A stretch of DNA of 35,510 nucleotides from assembly GCA_014879465.1 (NCBI GenBank), contig JACSSA010000076.1:1-35510 (forward strand). Direction: 5' to 3'. Shown here one piece after another: positions 8,718 to 16,788 of this stretch. A program made the translations under genes and the position numbers. Within the stretch, counting starts at the first letter, position 1, and each line of letters starts with the position of its first letter. The notes under the pieces are model-generated. The model was not told where the DNA came from. It did no database searches and saw only the letters and a program-made list of their open reading frames with translations. This DNA is from Rhodothermales bacterium. GTDB taxonomy: Bacteria > Bacteroidota > Rhodothermia > Rhodothermales > BA12.

Positions 8718-10163
8718 ATGGACAACTTCGCTTCGCAATTCACCTTCGATGACGCGCCGACGCAAGGCGCGAAAATCGCCGTCGTGGGCGTCGGCGGTGG
8801 CGGCGGTAACGCTGTCAACAACATGATCGAAAAGGGCATCCAAGGGGTGTCGTTTCTCGTCATTAATACCGACAACCAGGCGCTTGCCAACAGCGGTGCG
8901 CAAACGCGCATTCAAGCTGGGCGCAACCTCACATCGGGCCTTGGCGCGGGCGCACGCCCGCAGATCGGCGCGGAAGCCGTTGAGGAAAGCCGCACCGATA
9001 TCGAGCAGGCCCTGCAAGGCCTTGATATGGTGTTTATCACCGCCGGGATGGGCGGCGGCACCGGCACCGGCGGCGCACCCGTCGTGGCCCAAATCGCCCG
9101 CAAACTCAACATCCTCACGGTCGGTGTGGTCACCAAGCCGTTCGTGTGCGAGGGGACCAAGCGTCTCAGCGCGGCGCATCAGGGCATTGCCTTGCTCAAG
9201 CAGCAGGTGGACACGATCATCGTCATTCCCAACGAAAGCCTGCTCGAAGCCTATCCGGATGCCTCGCTCATCGAGGCCTTCGGCAAGGTGGACGATGTGC
9301 TCTACGAGGCCACGCGTGGCATCTCGGATTTGATCACCACCCACGGCCTCGTCAACCTTGACTTCGCCGACGTGAAGACGACGATCAAGGACGGTGGCCT
9401 TGCGCTGATGGGGTCGGCCACGGCCACGGGCGAAAACCGCGCTGAAAAAGCCGCGCTCGCGGCCATCTCCAGCCCGCTGCTCGACGGCATCTCGATCTCG
9501 GGGGCGCGCAACGTGCTGGTGAACATCACCGCCGGGCGCAACCTCGGCGTTCGCGAGGCCACGCAGGCCACGCAGGCCATCCACCACAAGGCGGGTGACG
9601 ACGTGGAGGTCATCCTCGGCACCGTGATCGACGATGCGCTCGGCGACGAGATGCGCGTGACGGTGATCGCCACCGGCTTCGACCGTAGCCCCGACATGCC
9701 CGTGATTTCGCAGGGGCCGCCGCGCATCGCCGAGCAGTTCGCACAGTCGGCGGCTTCGCCTGCCACCGTTTCAGCGACGCCGCCGGTAGCTGTCGCGCCC
9801 GAGTCGCCTGTGGCACCGCCGACCGCGCATGTGGTGCTCACTACGCCGGTGGCCATCCCGCAGGCACCTGCTACCGCACCTGTCAAGCCCGGCAACTACA
9901 CGCGTCGTACCGAACCCCTCGGCGACGTGCGCTACCTCGCCGAGGAAAACATTGCGTTCCTTGACACGCCGGCCTATACGCGCCGAACCCCCAGCGGCCC
10001 TGGGGTGTCGTTGTCTGCCCCGGACGCGGAGTATCGTCGCGTGGACGCAGCCGAGCCGACGGAGCCGCCGTCTCGCCTGCGTCGCAGCTTGGATGAGGTC
10101 GACCGGACGACGCCTGGACGTTCGGTTGAAGAGCCGGCGTTTATGCGCAAGATTATGGACTGA
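8718..10163 (+). CDS. ftsZ: FtsZ, tubulin-like division GTPase
   Basis: Polymerises with GTP into the Z ring that organises septation. The GTPase core contains VVGVGGGGGNAVNNMI, the tubulin signature GMGGGTGTGGAPVVA, and the T7 loop NLDFADVKTTI that completes the active site of the neighbouring subunit. Core length is about 320 residues, followed by a Pro/Ala/Val-rich linker of roughly 130 residues. It ends in a recognisable C-terminal peptide VEEPAFMRKIMD (470-481). An earlier FLDTPAYTRR (about 414-423) also looks like that peptide. The ATG at 8718 gives 481 residues; a TTG three codons upstream is possible but less likely. It is separated from ftsA by a 104-bp gap with a hairpin and DnaA-box-like sequences, suggesting its own promoter. 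Confidence 0.98.
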   Translation: MDNFASQFTFDDAPTQGAKIAVVGVGGGGGNAVNNMIEKGIQGVSFLVINTDNQALANSGAQTRIQAGRNLTSGLGAGARPQIGAEAVEESRTDIEQALQGLDMVFITAGMGGGTGTGGAPVVAQIARKLNILTVGVVTKPFVCEGTKRLSAAHQGIALLKQQVDTIIVIPNESLLEAYPDASLIEAFGKVDDVLYEATRGISDLITTHGLVNLDFADVKTTIKDGGLALMGSATATGENRAEKAALAAISSPLLDGISISGARNVLVNITAGRNLGVREATQATQAIHHKAGDDVEVILGTVIDDALGDEMRVTVIATGFDRSPDMPVISQGPPRIAEQFAQSAASPATVSATPPVAVAPESPVAPPTAHVVLTTPVAIPQAPATAPVKPGNYTRRTEPLGDVRYLAEENIAFLDTPAYTRRTPSGPGVSLSAPDAEYRRVDAAEPTEPPSRLRRSLDEVDRTTPGRSVEEPAFMRKIMD

Positions 10164-10170
10164 CCTCCCT

Positions 10171-10210
10171 TTGGCCCATCGGGCGTTCTTGTGAGCACGC
10201 GGTGGGCCGA
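10171..10210 (+). terminator. Imperfect hairpin after ftsZ
   Basis: TTGGCCCAT (10171-10179) pairs with GTGGGCCGA (10202-10210) using two or three G-T wobbles; inside it GCGT (10183-10186) pairs with ACGC (10197-10200). It starts 7 bp after the ftsZ stop and lies in the convergent space before the peptidase gene, so it is a reasonable end of the dcw transcript, though no T tract follows. Confidence 0.4.
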
Positions 10211-10291
10211 TGTGTAGCACGATGCTGCTGCCCCCAGCTTCTGGCAGGGGCGGCGGCGCGGTGCCTGTGGCGTTTTGCGTACCCGTCGAAG

Positions 10292-10307
10292 GCCAGCGTT
10301 CGCTGGC
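10292..10307 (-). terminator. Hairpin downstream of the secreted M23 peptidase gene
   Basis: GCCAGC and GCTGGC form a perfect 6-bp stem with a 4-nt loop, 18 bp after the minus-strand stop codon. On the minus strand it is followed by CTTCG, a tail also seen after stronger terminators in this window. Confidence 0.4.
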
Positions 10308-10325
10308 AGGCTCAGGCGGTGTGCG

Positions 10326-11732
10326 TCAGCGGCGGACGCCGAGGCGCGTCGTCGTAGCGCGGTCGGTGGCGATGTGCAGCACATACGCACCCGGCGCGAG
10401 CGAGCGCGTGTCGAGCGTCAAGGTGCCTTCGCCGCCAGCGCGCCCGTTGAACAGCAGCGCCGCGCGTCGCCCGATCAGATCGAACGCCTCCACGCGCACG
10501 CGCAGGCCCGGGGCGAGCGTCGCCCGCAGCGTGGCGGTTTCGGCGAACGGATTGGGGTAGAGCGTGCCCATCGCCTCGTCCAGCCGCCGATCGTCGTCGG
10601 AAGCAAGCGGTTCGCCCACGGCAAACGTGCGGGTTAGGAATTGATCTTTGTAGGTGATCTCCACGCGCCATTGCCCGGTCGGTGCGTCGGCGGGAAGGTA
10701 GCGGGTGTAGTACCAGTGCGTGCTGCGTCCGCCGCTGGACGGCGCGTGCGTCCATTCCGACATCGGCGTGCCGTCGGAGTGTCGCACCGTGGCGGGTTGG
10801 CCGTCGGGGCCGATCACGCGCCAGCGAATCTCGTCGCCCGCGGCTTGATCGCGGAAGTAGGCGGAGAAGACGATTGCCTCGTTGGGGGCAAACGACCGTT
10901 TTTCGTTGGGCTGCTCCGGGTTGGGGCAGGTGCGCACCACCGGCGCGGCGCTGCCGGTGCGGACGGCGTGCAGGCGCGGGTTGGAATACGGCTCTTGCGC
11001 GGCCCACCACGACGTTTGGCCGTTGAGCCGGTTGCACGATCCGGCGTAGGGGTCGATGAGGTTGCCGCTGGGATCGTACACTTCGAGGTGCAGGTGCGGC
11101 CCGGTGGATCGCCCGCTCGACCCGACGATGCCCAGAAGCTCGCCCAATGCCACGCGCTCGCCGACGGTTTTGGGCGTGAGCGATCCGCTCTTCATGTGCC
11201 CGTACCACGCCACGCTGCCGTCGTCGTGCTGGACGTACACGGCGTTCCATTGCGCACCCGCCACCGCCGAACAGTTCAGGTCGAAGTTGCCGTCGCGCTT
11301 ACCGACGATCGTGCCGGCAACGGCGGCCACAATTTGCGTTTCGTTTTGCTGCATCCGCAGCACCGGGAAGGGCCACGGCGCAAAGTCGGTGCCTTCGTGC
11401 TGGTCGTAGGTGCGCGTGCCGCAGGCGAAATCTTGCGTGACGCCCGTCGTCCGGTCGTGGTCGTAATGGGCCGAGACCGTGGCGAGGCCGAGGTCGGGAA
11501 TCGACGGCGGCAGCGTGAGCGGCCACGCAAACGCCACGGCCTGCGTCTTGCCCGCCTGCGCACTTGGCTCCGGGATGCCGTGGGCGGTGCGGTTGGCGGC
11601 GAGTTCGGCGCGGATGGCTGCGCGGTCGGCCTCGGTGATCTCGTCGGTGGGGAGCGGAACGTCGCCGCCACCGTCTTGGGCGCGCAGCGGCACGGCAAGA
11701 GCGAGCCATCCCAGAAGCCAAAGTCTACGCAT
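10326..11732 (-). CDS. Secreted M23 (LytM-like) peptidase with type IX secretion sorting domain
   Basis: A 468-residue exported protein. Residues 1-19 form a signal peptide ending LRAQ. The central M23 metallopeptidase domain (about 105-230) has the zinc ligands of the HxxxD motif (HEGTD, H112 and D116) and the GPHLHLEV motif (H213, H215), plus H179 in WYGHM, so it looks catalytically complete. M23 enzymes usually cut glycyl or peptidoglycan cross-links. A middle region (about 240-385) has no family I recognise. The final 80 residues, starting near LYPNPF and ending with RSLAPGAYVLHI and RLGVRR, fit the Por-type (T9SS type A) C-terminal sorting domain, so the protein is probably exported to the cell surface. 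It is transcribed divergently from the RNase-like gene. Substrate is unknown. Confidence 0.92.
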   Translation of the reverse strand: MRRLWLLGWLALAVPLRAQDGGGDVPLPTDEITEADRAAIRAELAANRTAHGIPEPSAQAGKTQAVAFAWPLTLPPSIPDLGLATVSAHYDHDRTTGVTQDFACGTRTYDQHEGTDFAPWPFPVLRMQQNETQIVAAVAGTIVGKRDGNFDLNCSAVAGAQWNAVYVQHDDGSVAWYGHMKSGSLTPKTVGERVALGELLGIVGSSGRSTGPHLHLEVYDPSGNLIDPYAGSCNRLNGQTSWWAAQEPYSNPRLHAVRTGSAAPVVRTCPNPEQPNEKRSFAPNEAIVFSAYFRDQAAGDEIRWRVIGPDGQPATVRHSDGTPMSEWTHAPSSGGRSTHWYYTRYLPADAPTGQWRVEITYKDQFLTRTFAVGEPLASDDDRRLDEAMGTLYPNPFAETATLRATLAPGLRVRVEAFDLIGRRAALLFNGRAGGEGTLTLDTRSLAPGAYVLHIATDRATTTRLGVRR

Positions 11733-11755
11733 ACCGATTCAGGATAACGACCGAC

Positions 11756-11803
11756 AGAAGGTAAGGGCAGGCAGTCATCCAACCGTCAATCCCCTTACCT
11801 TCT
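11756..11803. promoter_or_regulatory. Perfect 12-bp inverted repeat between divergent genes, likely paired promoters or operator
   Basis: AGAAGGTAAGGG (11756-11767) and CCCTTACCTTCT (11792-11803) are exact reverse complements separated by 24 bp. Read outward, each strand shows CCCTTACCTTCT; the right copy ends 24 nt before the plus-strand ATG (11828) and the left copy ends 23 nt before the minus-strand ATG (11732). This symmetry suits two divergent core promoters, or a dimeric regulator's operator spanning both. On the minus strand TTGACG lies 20 bp before TACCTT. Confidence 0.5.
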
Positions 11804-11827
11804 ACCCTTCGACCCACGACCTACTCC

Positions 11828-13225
11828 ATGCTCTCCGTCACCTTCTGGGGCGCGGCCCAAACCGTCACCGGCTCCAAGCACCTGCTCGACATTGCCGGCA
11901 AGCGGCTGCTGCTCGACTGCGGCCTCTTCCAAGGCCCTCGCGACGAGTCCGACCGTCTCAACCACGATTTTGGCTTCGATGCGGCGTCGGTGGATGCCGT
12001 CGTGCTCTCGCACGCGCACATCGACCACATCGGCCTGCTGCCCAAGCTCTGGAAAGAGGGCTTTCGGGGCCGCGTGTACGCCACGCCGGCCACCCGCGAC
12101 CTCGCCGCGCTGATGCTGCTCGATTCGGCACACATCCAAGAGAAGGACGTCGAGTTTGTCAACAAGCACCGCGCGCGCCGGGGCGAGAAGCTTCGCGAGC
12201 CGCTCTACAACGCCGACGACGCCGAGGCCGTGCTCAAACGCTTCGTTTCGGTCGACTACGGCGAGACGTTCGATCCGTTGTCCACGGTTTCCTGCACCTT
12301 CCGCGATGCCGGGCACATTCTCGGATCCGCCACCGTCAACCTTGCCCTGCGCGAGGGTGGGCGCACCGTGCGCCTTGGCTTTACCGGCGACGTGGGCAAC
12401 CCCGACCGCCCCATCCTCCGCGATCCGGAGCCGATGGACGACTGCGACTACCTCATCACCGAGTCCACCTACGGCGGTTCTGTTCACGAGCCGGTTGCGC
12501 CCACCGAAGAGCGCCTCGGCGAACTCATCCGCCGAGCTGCGGATCGGGGCGGCAAGGTCATCATTCCCGCCTTTGCCGTCGGACGGACGCAGGAGATCGT
12601 CCACGCCCTCGACCAGTTGTGGAACGCGGGCAAACTGCCGCGCATCCCCGTGTATGTGGACAGCCCGCTGGCCGTCAACGCCACCGGCGTCTACCTCGCC
12701 CACCCCGAGTGCTTCGACCGAGAGACGCGCGAACACCTTCGCACCGACGGCTCGTTCCTCGGCTTCGACAAGCTCACCTACGTCCGCGAGGCGTCGCAGT
12801 CGAAGGCGCTCAACGACGACCACCAGCCGATGGTGATCATCTCCGCGTCCGGGATGGCCGAGGCCGGGCGGGTGCTGCACCACCTGCGCAACAACATCGA
12901 GGATCCGCGGGCGATGGTGCTGATCGTCGGCTACTGCGCCGAGGGGACGCTGGGCCGCAAGCTGGTGGAGAAGCAGGAGGTGGTGCGCATCTTCGGCGAG
13001 GAGCACCGCCGCAAGGCCGAGGTGGAGGTGATGAACAGCCTGTCGGCCCACGCCGACCAGCCGGGGCTACTCCACCTGCTCACCCAACTCGACGTGCCGC
13101 GTCTGAAGCAGACGTTCCTCGTCCACGGCGAGATCGAGCGGCAGGAGAAGCTGCGCACGGCGCTGGCCGAGCACGGCTTCCAGAACATCGCCATCCCCGC
13201 CCGCGGCGACACCGCCGTGCTGTGA
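11828..13225 (+). CDS. MBL-fold / beta-CASP RNA-processing metallo-hydrolase
   Basis: A 465-residue cytoplasmic metallo-beta-lactamase-fold protein of the YSH1/CPSF73-like group. The zinc motif HAHIDH (H62, H64, D66, H67) is complete. The GFTGDVGN segment follows. The beta-CASP insert is marked by STYGGSVHEP, FAVGRTQEIVHAL and ISASGMAEAGRVLHHL, and the C-terminal RNA-specificity motif by LSAHADQPGLL and FLVHGE. Such enzymes cleave RNA as endo- or 5' exonucleases; the exact substrate cannot be told from sequence. The ATG at 11828 fits the family N terminus (SVTFWGAAQTVTGS). It is monocistronic: divergent from the secreted peptidase and followed by a hairpin shared with the convergent tRNA-Ser. 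Confidence 0.93.
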   Translation: MLSVTFWGAAQTVTGSKHLLDIAGKRLLLDCGLFQGPRDESDRLNHDFGFDAASVDAVVLSHAHIDHIGLLPKLWKEGFRGRVYATPATRDLAALMLLDSAHIQEKDVEFVNKHRARRGEKLREPLYNADDAEAVLKRFVSVDYGETFDPLSTVSCTFRDAGHILGSATVNLALREGGRTVRLGFTGDVGNPDRPILRDPEPMDDCDYLITESTYGGSVHEPVAPTEERLGELIRRAADRGGKVIIPAFAVGRTQEIVHALDQLWNAGKLPRIPVYVDSPLAVNATGVYLAHPECFDRETREHLRTDGSFLGFDKLTYVREASQSKALNDDHQPMVIISASGMAEAGRVLHHLRNNIEDPRAMVLIVGYCAEGTLGRKLVEKQEVVRIFGEEHRRKAEVEVMNSLSAHADQPGLLHLLTQLDVPRLKQTFLVHGEIERQEKLRTALAEHGFQNIAIPARGDTAVL

Positions 13226-13230
13226 AACGA

Positions 13231-13268
13231 AAGCGCCCCGCCCGGACGATAGTCCAGACGGGGCGCTT
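13231..13268 (-). terminator. Strong terminator of tRNA-Ser, touching the encoded CCA
   Basis: AAGCGCCCCG (13231-13240) and CGGGGCGCTT (13259-13268) are a perfect 10-bp inverted repeat; inside it GGAC and GTCC (13244-13247, 13252-13255) form a second stem. On the minus strand the stem is followed by TCGTTTCA. The hairpin's first base is the last A of the tRNA's CCA end. It can also stop plus-strand transcripts of the MBL gene, 5 bp after its stop codon. Confidence 0.75.
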
Positions 13269-13359
13269 GGCGGAGGGGGAGGGATTCGAACCCTCGGTAC
13301 GCTTTGACACGTACGGAGCTTTAGCAAAGCCCTGGTTTCAGCCGCTCACCCACCCCTCC
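13268..13359 (-). tRNA. tRNA-Ser (anticodon GCT)
   Basis: On the minus strand the acceptor stem GGAGGGG (13359-13353) pairs with CCCCTCC (13278-13272), followed by discriminator G and an encoded CCA ending at 13268. The anticodon stem GGGCT/AGCTC (one G-T pair) encloses the loop TTGCTAA, giving anticodon GCT, which reads AGC/AGU serine codons. A long variable arm with a GTACG/CGTAC stem marks a class II tRNA, as expected for serine. The T arm is GAGGG-TTCGAAT-CCCTC. The total of 92 nt including CCA is normal. It lies between the MBL gene and atpG. Confidence 0.97.
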
Positions 13360-13388
13360 GAGATGGCCTGCGGGCTGCAGCAGGATCG

Positions 13389-13420
13389 GCAAGATACGCA
13401 CGAGAAACGCCGAATGCCAA
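13389..13420 (-). promoter_or_regulatory. Probable promoter of tRNA-Ser
   Basis: On the minus strand TTGGCA (13420-13415) is followed after 18 bp by TATCTTGC (13396-13389), which resembles both a sigma-70 -10 and the Bacteroidota TAnnTTTG element. The predicted start lies about 23 nt before the mature tRNA 5' end. The position, directly upstream of the only gene it could serve, supports it. Confidence 0.4.
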
Positions 13421-13476
13421 GCGTCAAGGGCCACAAGGCCTTGTTTCGCGCTGGGCGGCGGACGCTTCAACGTTTC

Positions 13477-14397
13477 TTACGCGTCGGCGAGGGCGTTGGC
13501 ACCGGACACGATCTCGTTGAGCTCGGTCGTGATGGCCGCCTGACGGGCTTGGTTGTACGAGAGACGAAGGGCTTTGAGCAAATCGTCCGAGTTGTTCGTC
13601 GCGTTGTCCATCGCCACCATCCGCGCTCCGTTCTCGGACGCCACCGACTCCAGCAGCGCGCGCCAGAGCTGATACGTCAAGAACTGCGGCACGAGCGCGT
13701 TGAGGATGGCCTCCGGCCCCGGCTCGAAGAGGTAGTCGACGCCGGCCTCGGACTTGGTCGGTTCGGGTGCGCCGGCCTCGGCAGACTCCATCACGGGCGT
13801 GAGGAACCGTTCGGTGGGAATCGGCAGCAGCGGCTCGACGATGCGGTTTTGCGAGATCGTGTTCTTGAACTCGTTGTAGACGAGCACCACTTCATCCCAC
13901 TCCCCAGCTTCAAAGCCGCGCACCGCCTCGCCGACGACCGCGTCGGCGATCGGAACGTCCAGCTTGTCCATCACCCCGACCTGTTGCCCCGCCATCGCGT
14001 AGCCGCGTTTGGCGAAGTACTCTGCGCCTTTGCGGCCCAGCGCGTAGATCTGCACTGCGCCGGCGGGCAGATGGGCATACCGCTCGCGCAGGGTCTGCTC
14101 GGCGGTCTTGATGGCGTTGGCGTTGAACGGCCCGGCGAGGCCGCGGTCGCCCGTCACCACGATCACGAGCGCCTTCGTCACCTCACGGGCGGCGAAGAGC
14201 GGGTGCTGGCTGGGATCGACGTGGCCGCGCAGGTGCTGGGTGACGTCGCGCAGCTTGTAGGCATAGGGGCGCGTGGCGAAGATGCGCTCCTGCGCCCGGC
14301 GCAGCTTGGCGGCGGCCACCATCTTCATCGCGCGCGTCACCTGCTGCGTGTTCTGCACCGACGCGATGCGCGTGCGAATGTCGCGGAGAGAAGCCAT
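13477..14397 (-). CDS. atpG: ATP synthase F1 subunit gamma
   Basis: Central rotor stalk of F1, which couples c-ring rotation to catalysis in beta. The 306-residue protein starts MASLRDIRTRIASVQNTQQVT and continues RAMKMVAAAKLRRAQ, the highly conserved N-terminal coiled-coil half. VTGDRGLAGPFN is the conserved core strand. It ends in a matching helix with SENGARMVAMDNATNNSDDLL and YNQARQAAITTELNEIVSGANAL. It is last in the minus-strand atp cluster: downstream is only the tRNA-Ser promoter and gene, so atpD (beta) and atpC (epsilon) are not adjacent. I see no strong terminator between its stop and the tRNA promoter. A 79-bp structured gap separates it from atpA. Confidence 0.98.
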   Translation of the reverse strand: MASLRDIRTRIASVQNTQQVTRAMKMVAAAKLRRAQERIFATRPYAYKLRDVTQHLRGHVDPSQHPLFAAREVTKALVIVVTGDRGLAGPFNANAIKTAEQTLRERYAHLPAGAVQIYALGRKGAEYFAKRGYAMAGQQVGVMDKLDVPIADAVVGEAVRGFEAGEWDEVVLVYNEFKNTISQNRIVEPLLPIPTERFLTPVMESAEAGAPEPTKSEAGVDYLFEPGPEAILNALVPQFLTYQLWRALLESVASENGARMVAMDNATNNSDDLLKALRLSYNQARQAAITTELNEIVSGANALADA

Positions 14398-14415
14398 AGG
14401 AAAACGTCGAAGTGC

Positions 14416-14468
14416 GAACGGGGAGCGACGAGCAGAAAGACAGCCTTTTCGCTCGCCCCTTGCCGTTC
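14416..14468 (-). other. Nested inverted repeats in the atpA-atpG gap
   Basis: GAACGG (14416-14421) pairs with CCGTTC (14463-14468), and inside it AGCGA (14424-14428) pairs with TCGCT (14449-14453), with GGGG/CCCC between them when a small bulge is allowed. The 79-bp gap is almost filled by this potential RNA structure. Confidence 0.4.
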
Positions 14469-14476
14469 AGCGTTCG

Positions 14477-16066
14477 TCAGTTGTATTGGTTGGCGAGGCG
14501 CGAGGCGGCGTCCTTGAACGCGGCAGCGCCTTCGTCCGAGAGCTTGCCCGTCGTGCGGATCGCGTCGAGGTGCTGGCCCTGCGTGGCGCGAAGCGTGTCG
14601 AGGTACTCGGCCTCGAAGGCCTTCACCTTCTCCACCGGCACGGCGTCGAGAATGCCGCTGGTGGCGGCCACGAGCACGGCCACCTGCTCTTCCACCGGCA
14701 CCGGCTGGAACTGGCCCTGCTTGAGCACTTCCACGAGGCGCGCGCCGCGGGTGAGCTGGCGCTGCGTGGCCGGGTCGAGGTCGGAGCCGAACTTGGCGAA
14801 CGCCTCCAGCGACCGGTACTGCGCGAGGTCGAGGCGGAGCGTGCCCGCCACCGACTTCATCGCCTTGATCTGCGCGTTGCCGCCCACACGCGACACCGAG
14901 ACGCCGACGTTGATGGCCGGGCGCACGCCGGAGTTGAAGAGGTTGGATTCGAGGAAGATCTGGCCGTCCGTGATCGAGATCACGTTGGTCGGGATGTAGG
15001 CCGACACGTCGCCCGCCTGCGTTTCGATCACCGGGAGCGCCGTGAGGCTGCCGCCGCCCTTGACGCGGCTCTTGAGGCTCTCGGGCAGGTCGTTCATCTG
15101 CGCGGCCACGCCGTCGTCGTTGATGATCTTGGCGGCGCGCTCGAGCAAGCGGCTGTGGAGGTAGAACACGTCGCCCGGGTAGGCTTCGCGGCCCGGCGGA
15201 CGGCGCAGCAGCAGCGACACTTCGCGGTAGGCCACGGCCTGCTTCGAAAGGTCGTCGTAGATCACGAGCGCGGCCTTGCCGGTGTCGCGGAAGTACTCGC
15301 CGATGCACGCGCCCGCAAACGGGGCGATGTACTGGAGCGGGGCCGGGGCCGACGCCGGGGCGTTCACGATCACCGTGTAGTCCATCGCGCCCGCTTCTTC
15401 AAGCGACCGCTTGACCTGCGCCACCGTCGAGGCCTTCTGCCCGACGGCCACATAGATGCAGTAGACCGGCTGGCCCGTGCCGTCGTGCGTGCGCTTCTGG
15501 TTGATGATGGCGTCGAGCAGCACCGCCGTCTTGCCCGTCTGACGGTCGCCGATCACGAGTTCGCGCTGGCCGCGGCCAATCGGCACCATCGTGTCGATGG
15601 CCTTGATGCCCGTTTGCAGCGGCTCGGTAACCGGCTGGCGGTAGATGACGCCGGGGGCCTTGCGCTCCAGCGGCATCTCGAGCAGTTCGCCGGAGATGGG
15701 GCCGAGGCCGTCCACCGGGTGGCCCAGCGGGTCGACCACGCGGCCCAGCATGCCTTCGCCCACGGCGATGGACGAGATGCGGCCGGTGCGGCGGGCTTCG
15801 TCGCCTTCCTTCACCTCGTTCGAGGAGCCGAAGAGCACCGCGCCCACGTTGTCTTCTTCGAGGTTGAGCACCATGCCGGTCACGCCGGAGGCAGGGAACT
15901 CGATGAGTTCGCCGGCCTGCACGTTCGAGAGGCCGTAGAGACGAGCGATGCCGTCGCCCACTTGGAGGACGGTGCCCACTTCGTAAACACCGGTGGAGGC
16001 GTCGAAACCGCCCAGCTCACGCTGGAGGACGGACGTGACCTCGTCGGGCCGGATGGCGCTGGACAT
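14477..16066 (-). CDS. atpA: ATP synthase F1 subunit alpha
   Basis: Non-catalytic nucleotide-binding subunit of the F1 hexamer. From the ATG at 16066 it has 529 residues, close to the 513 of E. coli. The N-terminal beta-barrel shows [14 protein letters not shown]; the P-loop GDRQTGKT is at 173-180; then [19 protein letters not shown], the [32 protein letters not shown] block (quoted here in part of its length as [13 protein letters not shown] and [10 protein letters not shown]) and [10 protein letters not shown] follow, all diagnostic. The frame is open upstream through atpH, but that part is antisense or out-of-frame shadow. The start fits the family N terminus [15 protein letters not shown]. 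No Shine-Dalgarno sequence is present. Confidence 0.98.
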   Translation of the reverse strand: MSSAIRPDEVTSVLQRELGGFDASTGVYEVGTVLQVGDGIARLYGLSNVQAGELIEFPASGVTGMVLNLEEDNVGAVLFGSSNEVKEGDEARRTGRISSIAVGEGMLGRVVDPLGHPVDGLGPISGELLEMPLERKAPGVIYRQPVTEPLQTGIKAIDTMVPIGRGQRELVIGDRQTGKTAVLLDAIINQKRTHDGTGQPVYCIYVAVGQKASTVAQVKRSLEEAGAMDYTVIVNAPASAPAPLQYIAPFAGACIGEYFRDTGKAALVIYDDLSKQAVAYREVSLLLRRPPGREAYPGDVFYLHSRLLERAAKIINDDGVAAQMNDLPESLKSRVKGGGSLTALPVIETQAGDVSAYIPTNVISITDGQIFLESNLFNSGVRPAINVGVSVSRVGGNAQIKAMKSVAGTLRLDLAQYRSLEAFAKFGSDLDPATQRQLTRGARLVEVLKQGQFQPVPVEEQVAVLVAATSGILDAVPVEKVKAFEAEYLDTLRATQGQHLDAIRTTGKLSDEGAAAFKDAASRLANQYN

Positions 16067-16138
16067 AGAGGAGAAGGGTTCGGTTTGGAAAATCGGATCG
16101 GGGACGTGTGCACATCCCGATGGAAAGCGTCGTCGGTT

Positions 16139-16166
16139 GTAGGAGCCGTTTGCGAACGGCCCGCTC
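16139..16166 (+). repeat. GTAG-headed REP-like palindrome in the atpH-atpA gap
   Basis: GTAG (16139-16142) is followed by GA, then GCCGTT (16145-16150), loop TGCG and AACGGC (16155-16160); outer GAG/CTC can pair across a CCG bulge. It ends 4 bp before the atpH stop codon. A GTAG tetranucleotide at the foot of a bulged hairpin is the layout of REP elements used by RAYT transposases. As an intercistronic hairpin it may also protect mRNA. Confidence 0.45.
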
Positions 16167-16170
16167 AAGT

Positions 16171-16713
16171 TCAGTTCACGAATGCCCCGTCGAGCAGACG
16201 ATCGCGCAGCGCGTCGAGGCGGAAGCGGACGGAGCCGTCGTACACGGTGTCGCCGATGCGCACCACAAGGCCGCCGATCATCGCTGTATCGACCGCCACC
16301 TCGAGGAGGAGCGTCTTGCCGGTTTGGGCTTCGAGGGCAGCGCGGAGACGGTCGGCCTCGGCCTTCGAAAGCTCGGCGGGCACGCGCACCTGTGCCACCT
16401 CGATGCCCTGCTGCTCGTTGCGCAGGTCGGCGTAGGCCTCGGCCACGTCGGCGAGCAGCGCCTCGCGCTCCTTGTCGAAGAGAAACCCGACGAACTGCTG
16501 CGCTCGGGCACCGATCTTGCCGCCGAAGAGCGCGTCGACGACGCGGCGCTTCTTGTCGCGGGAAATGACCGGGCTGGCCAGCATCAGGCGAAGGTCTCGG
16601 CTTTCGCGCACGGTCGCGGCGATCAGCGCAAAGTCGGCATCCACCGCGGCCACGTCGTTCCCCGCATCGGCGAGAAACGCTTGGGCGTAGCGGCGGGCAA
16701 CGGGAGAGGACAT
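16171..16713 (-). CDS. atpH: ATP synthase F1 subunit delta
   Basis: Part of the peripheral stator, binding the top of alpha and subunit b. The 180-residue protein begins [16 protein letters not shown], the typical delta N terminus, and ends with [27 protein letters not shown], the conserved C-terminal block. The family's six-helix N-terminal domain is followed by a variable region, as seen here. It lies between atpF and atpA in the usual order. The 75-bp and 104-bp gaps on each side contain inverted repeats. The ATG at 16713 fits the family N terminus; no ribosome binding site is seen. Confidence 0.96.
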   Translation of the reverse strand: MSSPVARRYAQAFLADAGNDVAAVDADFALIAATVRESRDLRLMLASPVISRDKKRRVVDALFGGKIGARAQQFVGFLFDKEREALLADVAEAYADLRNEQQGIEVAQVRVPAELSKAEADRLRAALEAQTGKTLLLEVAVDTAMIGGLVVRIGDTVYDGSVRFRLDALRDRLLDGAFVN

Positions 16714-16720
16714 AGCGAAG

Positions 16721-16774
16721 GCTGCTGGCTACAGGCATTGGGTCCCGGAGGGCTGCCAGCGAGGGGCCAGCAGC
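16721..16774 (-). other. Inverted repeat in the atpF-atpH gap
   Basis: GCTGCTGGC (16721-16729) and GCCAGCAGC (16766-16774) are perfect 9-bp reverse complements. Inside, GCTGCCAGC (16752-16760) could compete for the same partner, and GGGTC (16740-16744) can pair with GACCC (16779-16783). Several mutually exclusive RNA folds are therefore possible in this 75-bp gap. Confidence 0.4.
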
Positions 16775-16788
16775 GAGAGACCCGGCGC

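Noticed and set aside
13360-13476. Intrinsic terminator directly after atpG
   Set aside because: Only a weak GGCC-based hairpin near 13427-13443 is present, without a convincing tail, so no feature was called.
11479-14517. A roughly 1000-codon plus-strand open frame spanning the MBL gene, the tRNA and atpG
   Set aside because: It runs across three unrelated genes, including a tRNA, in a different frame or strand, and contains no recognisable domain.
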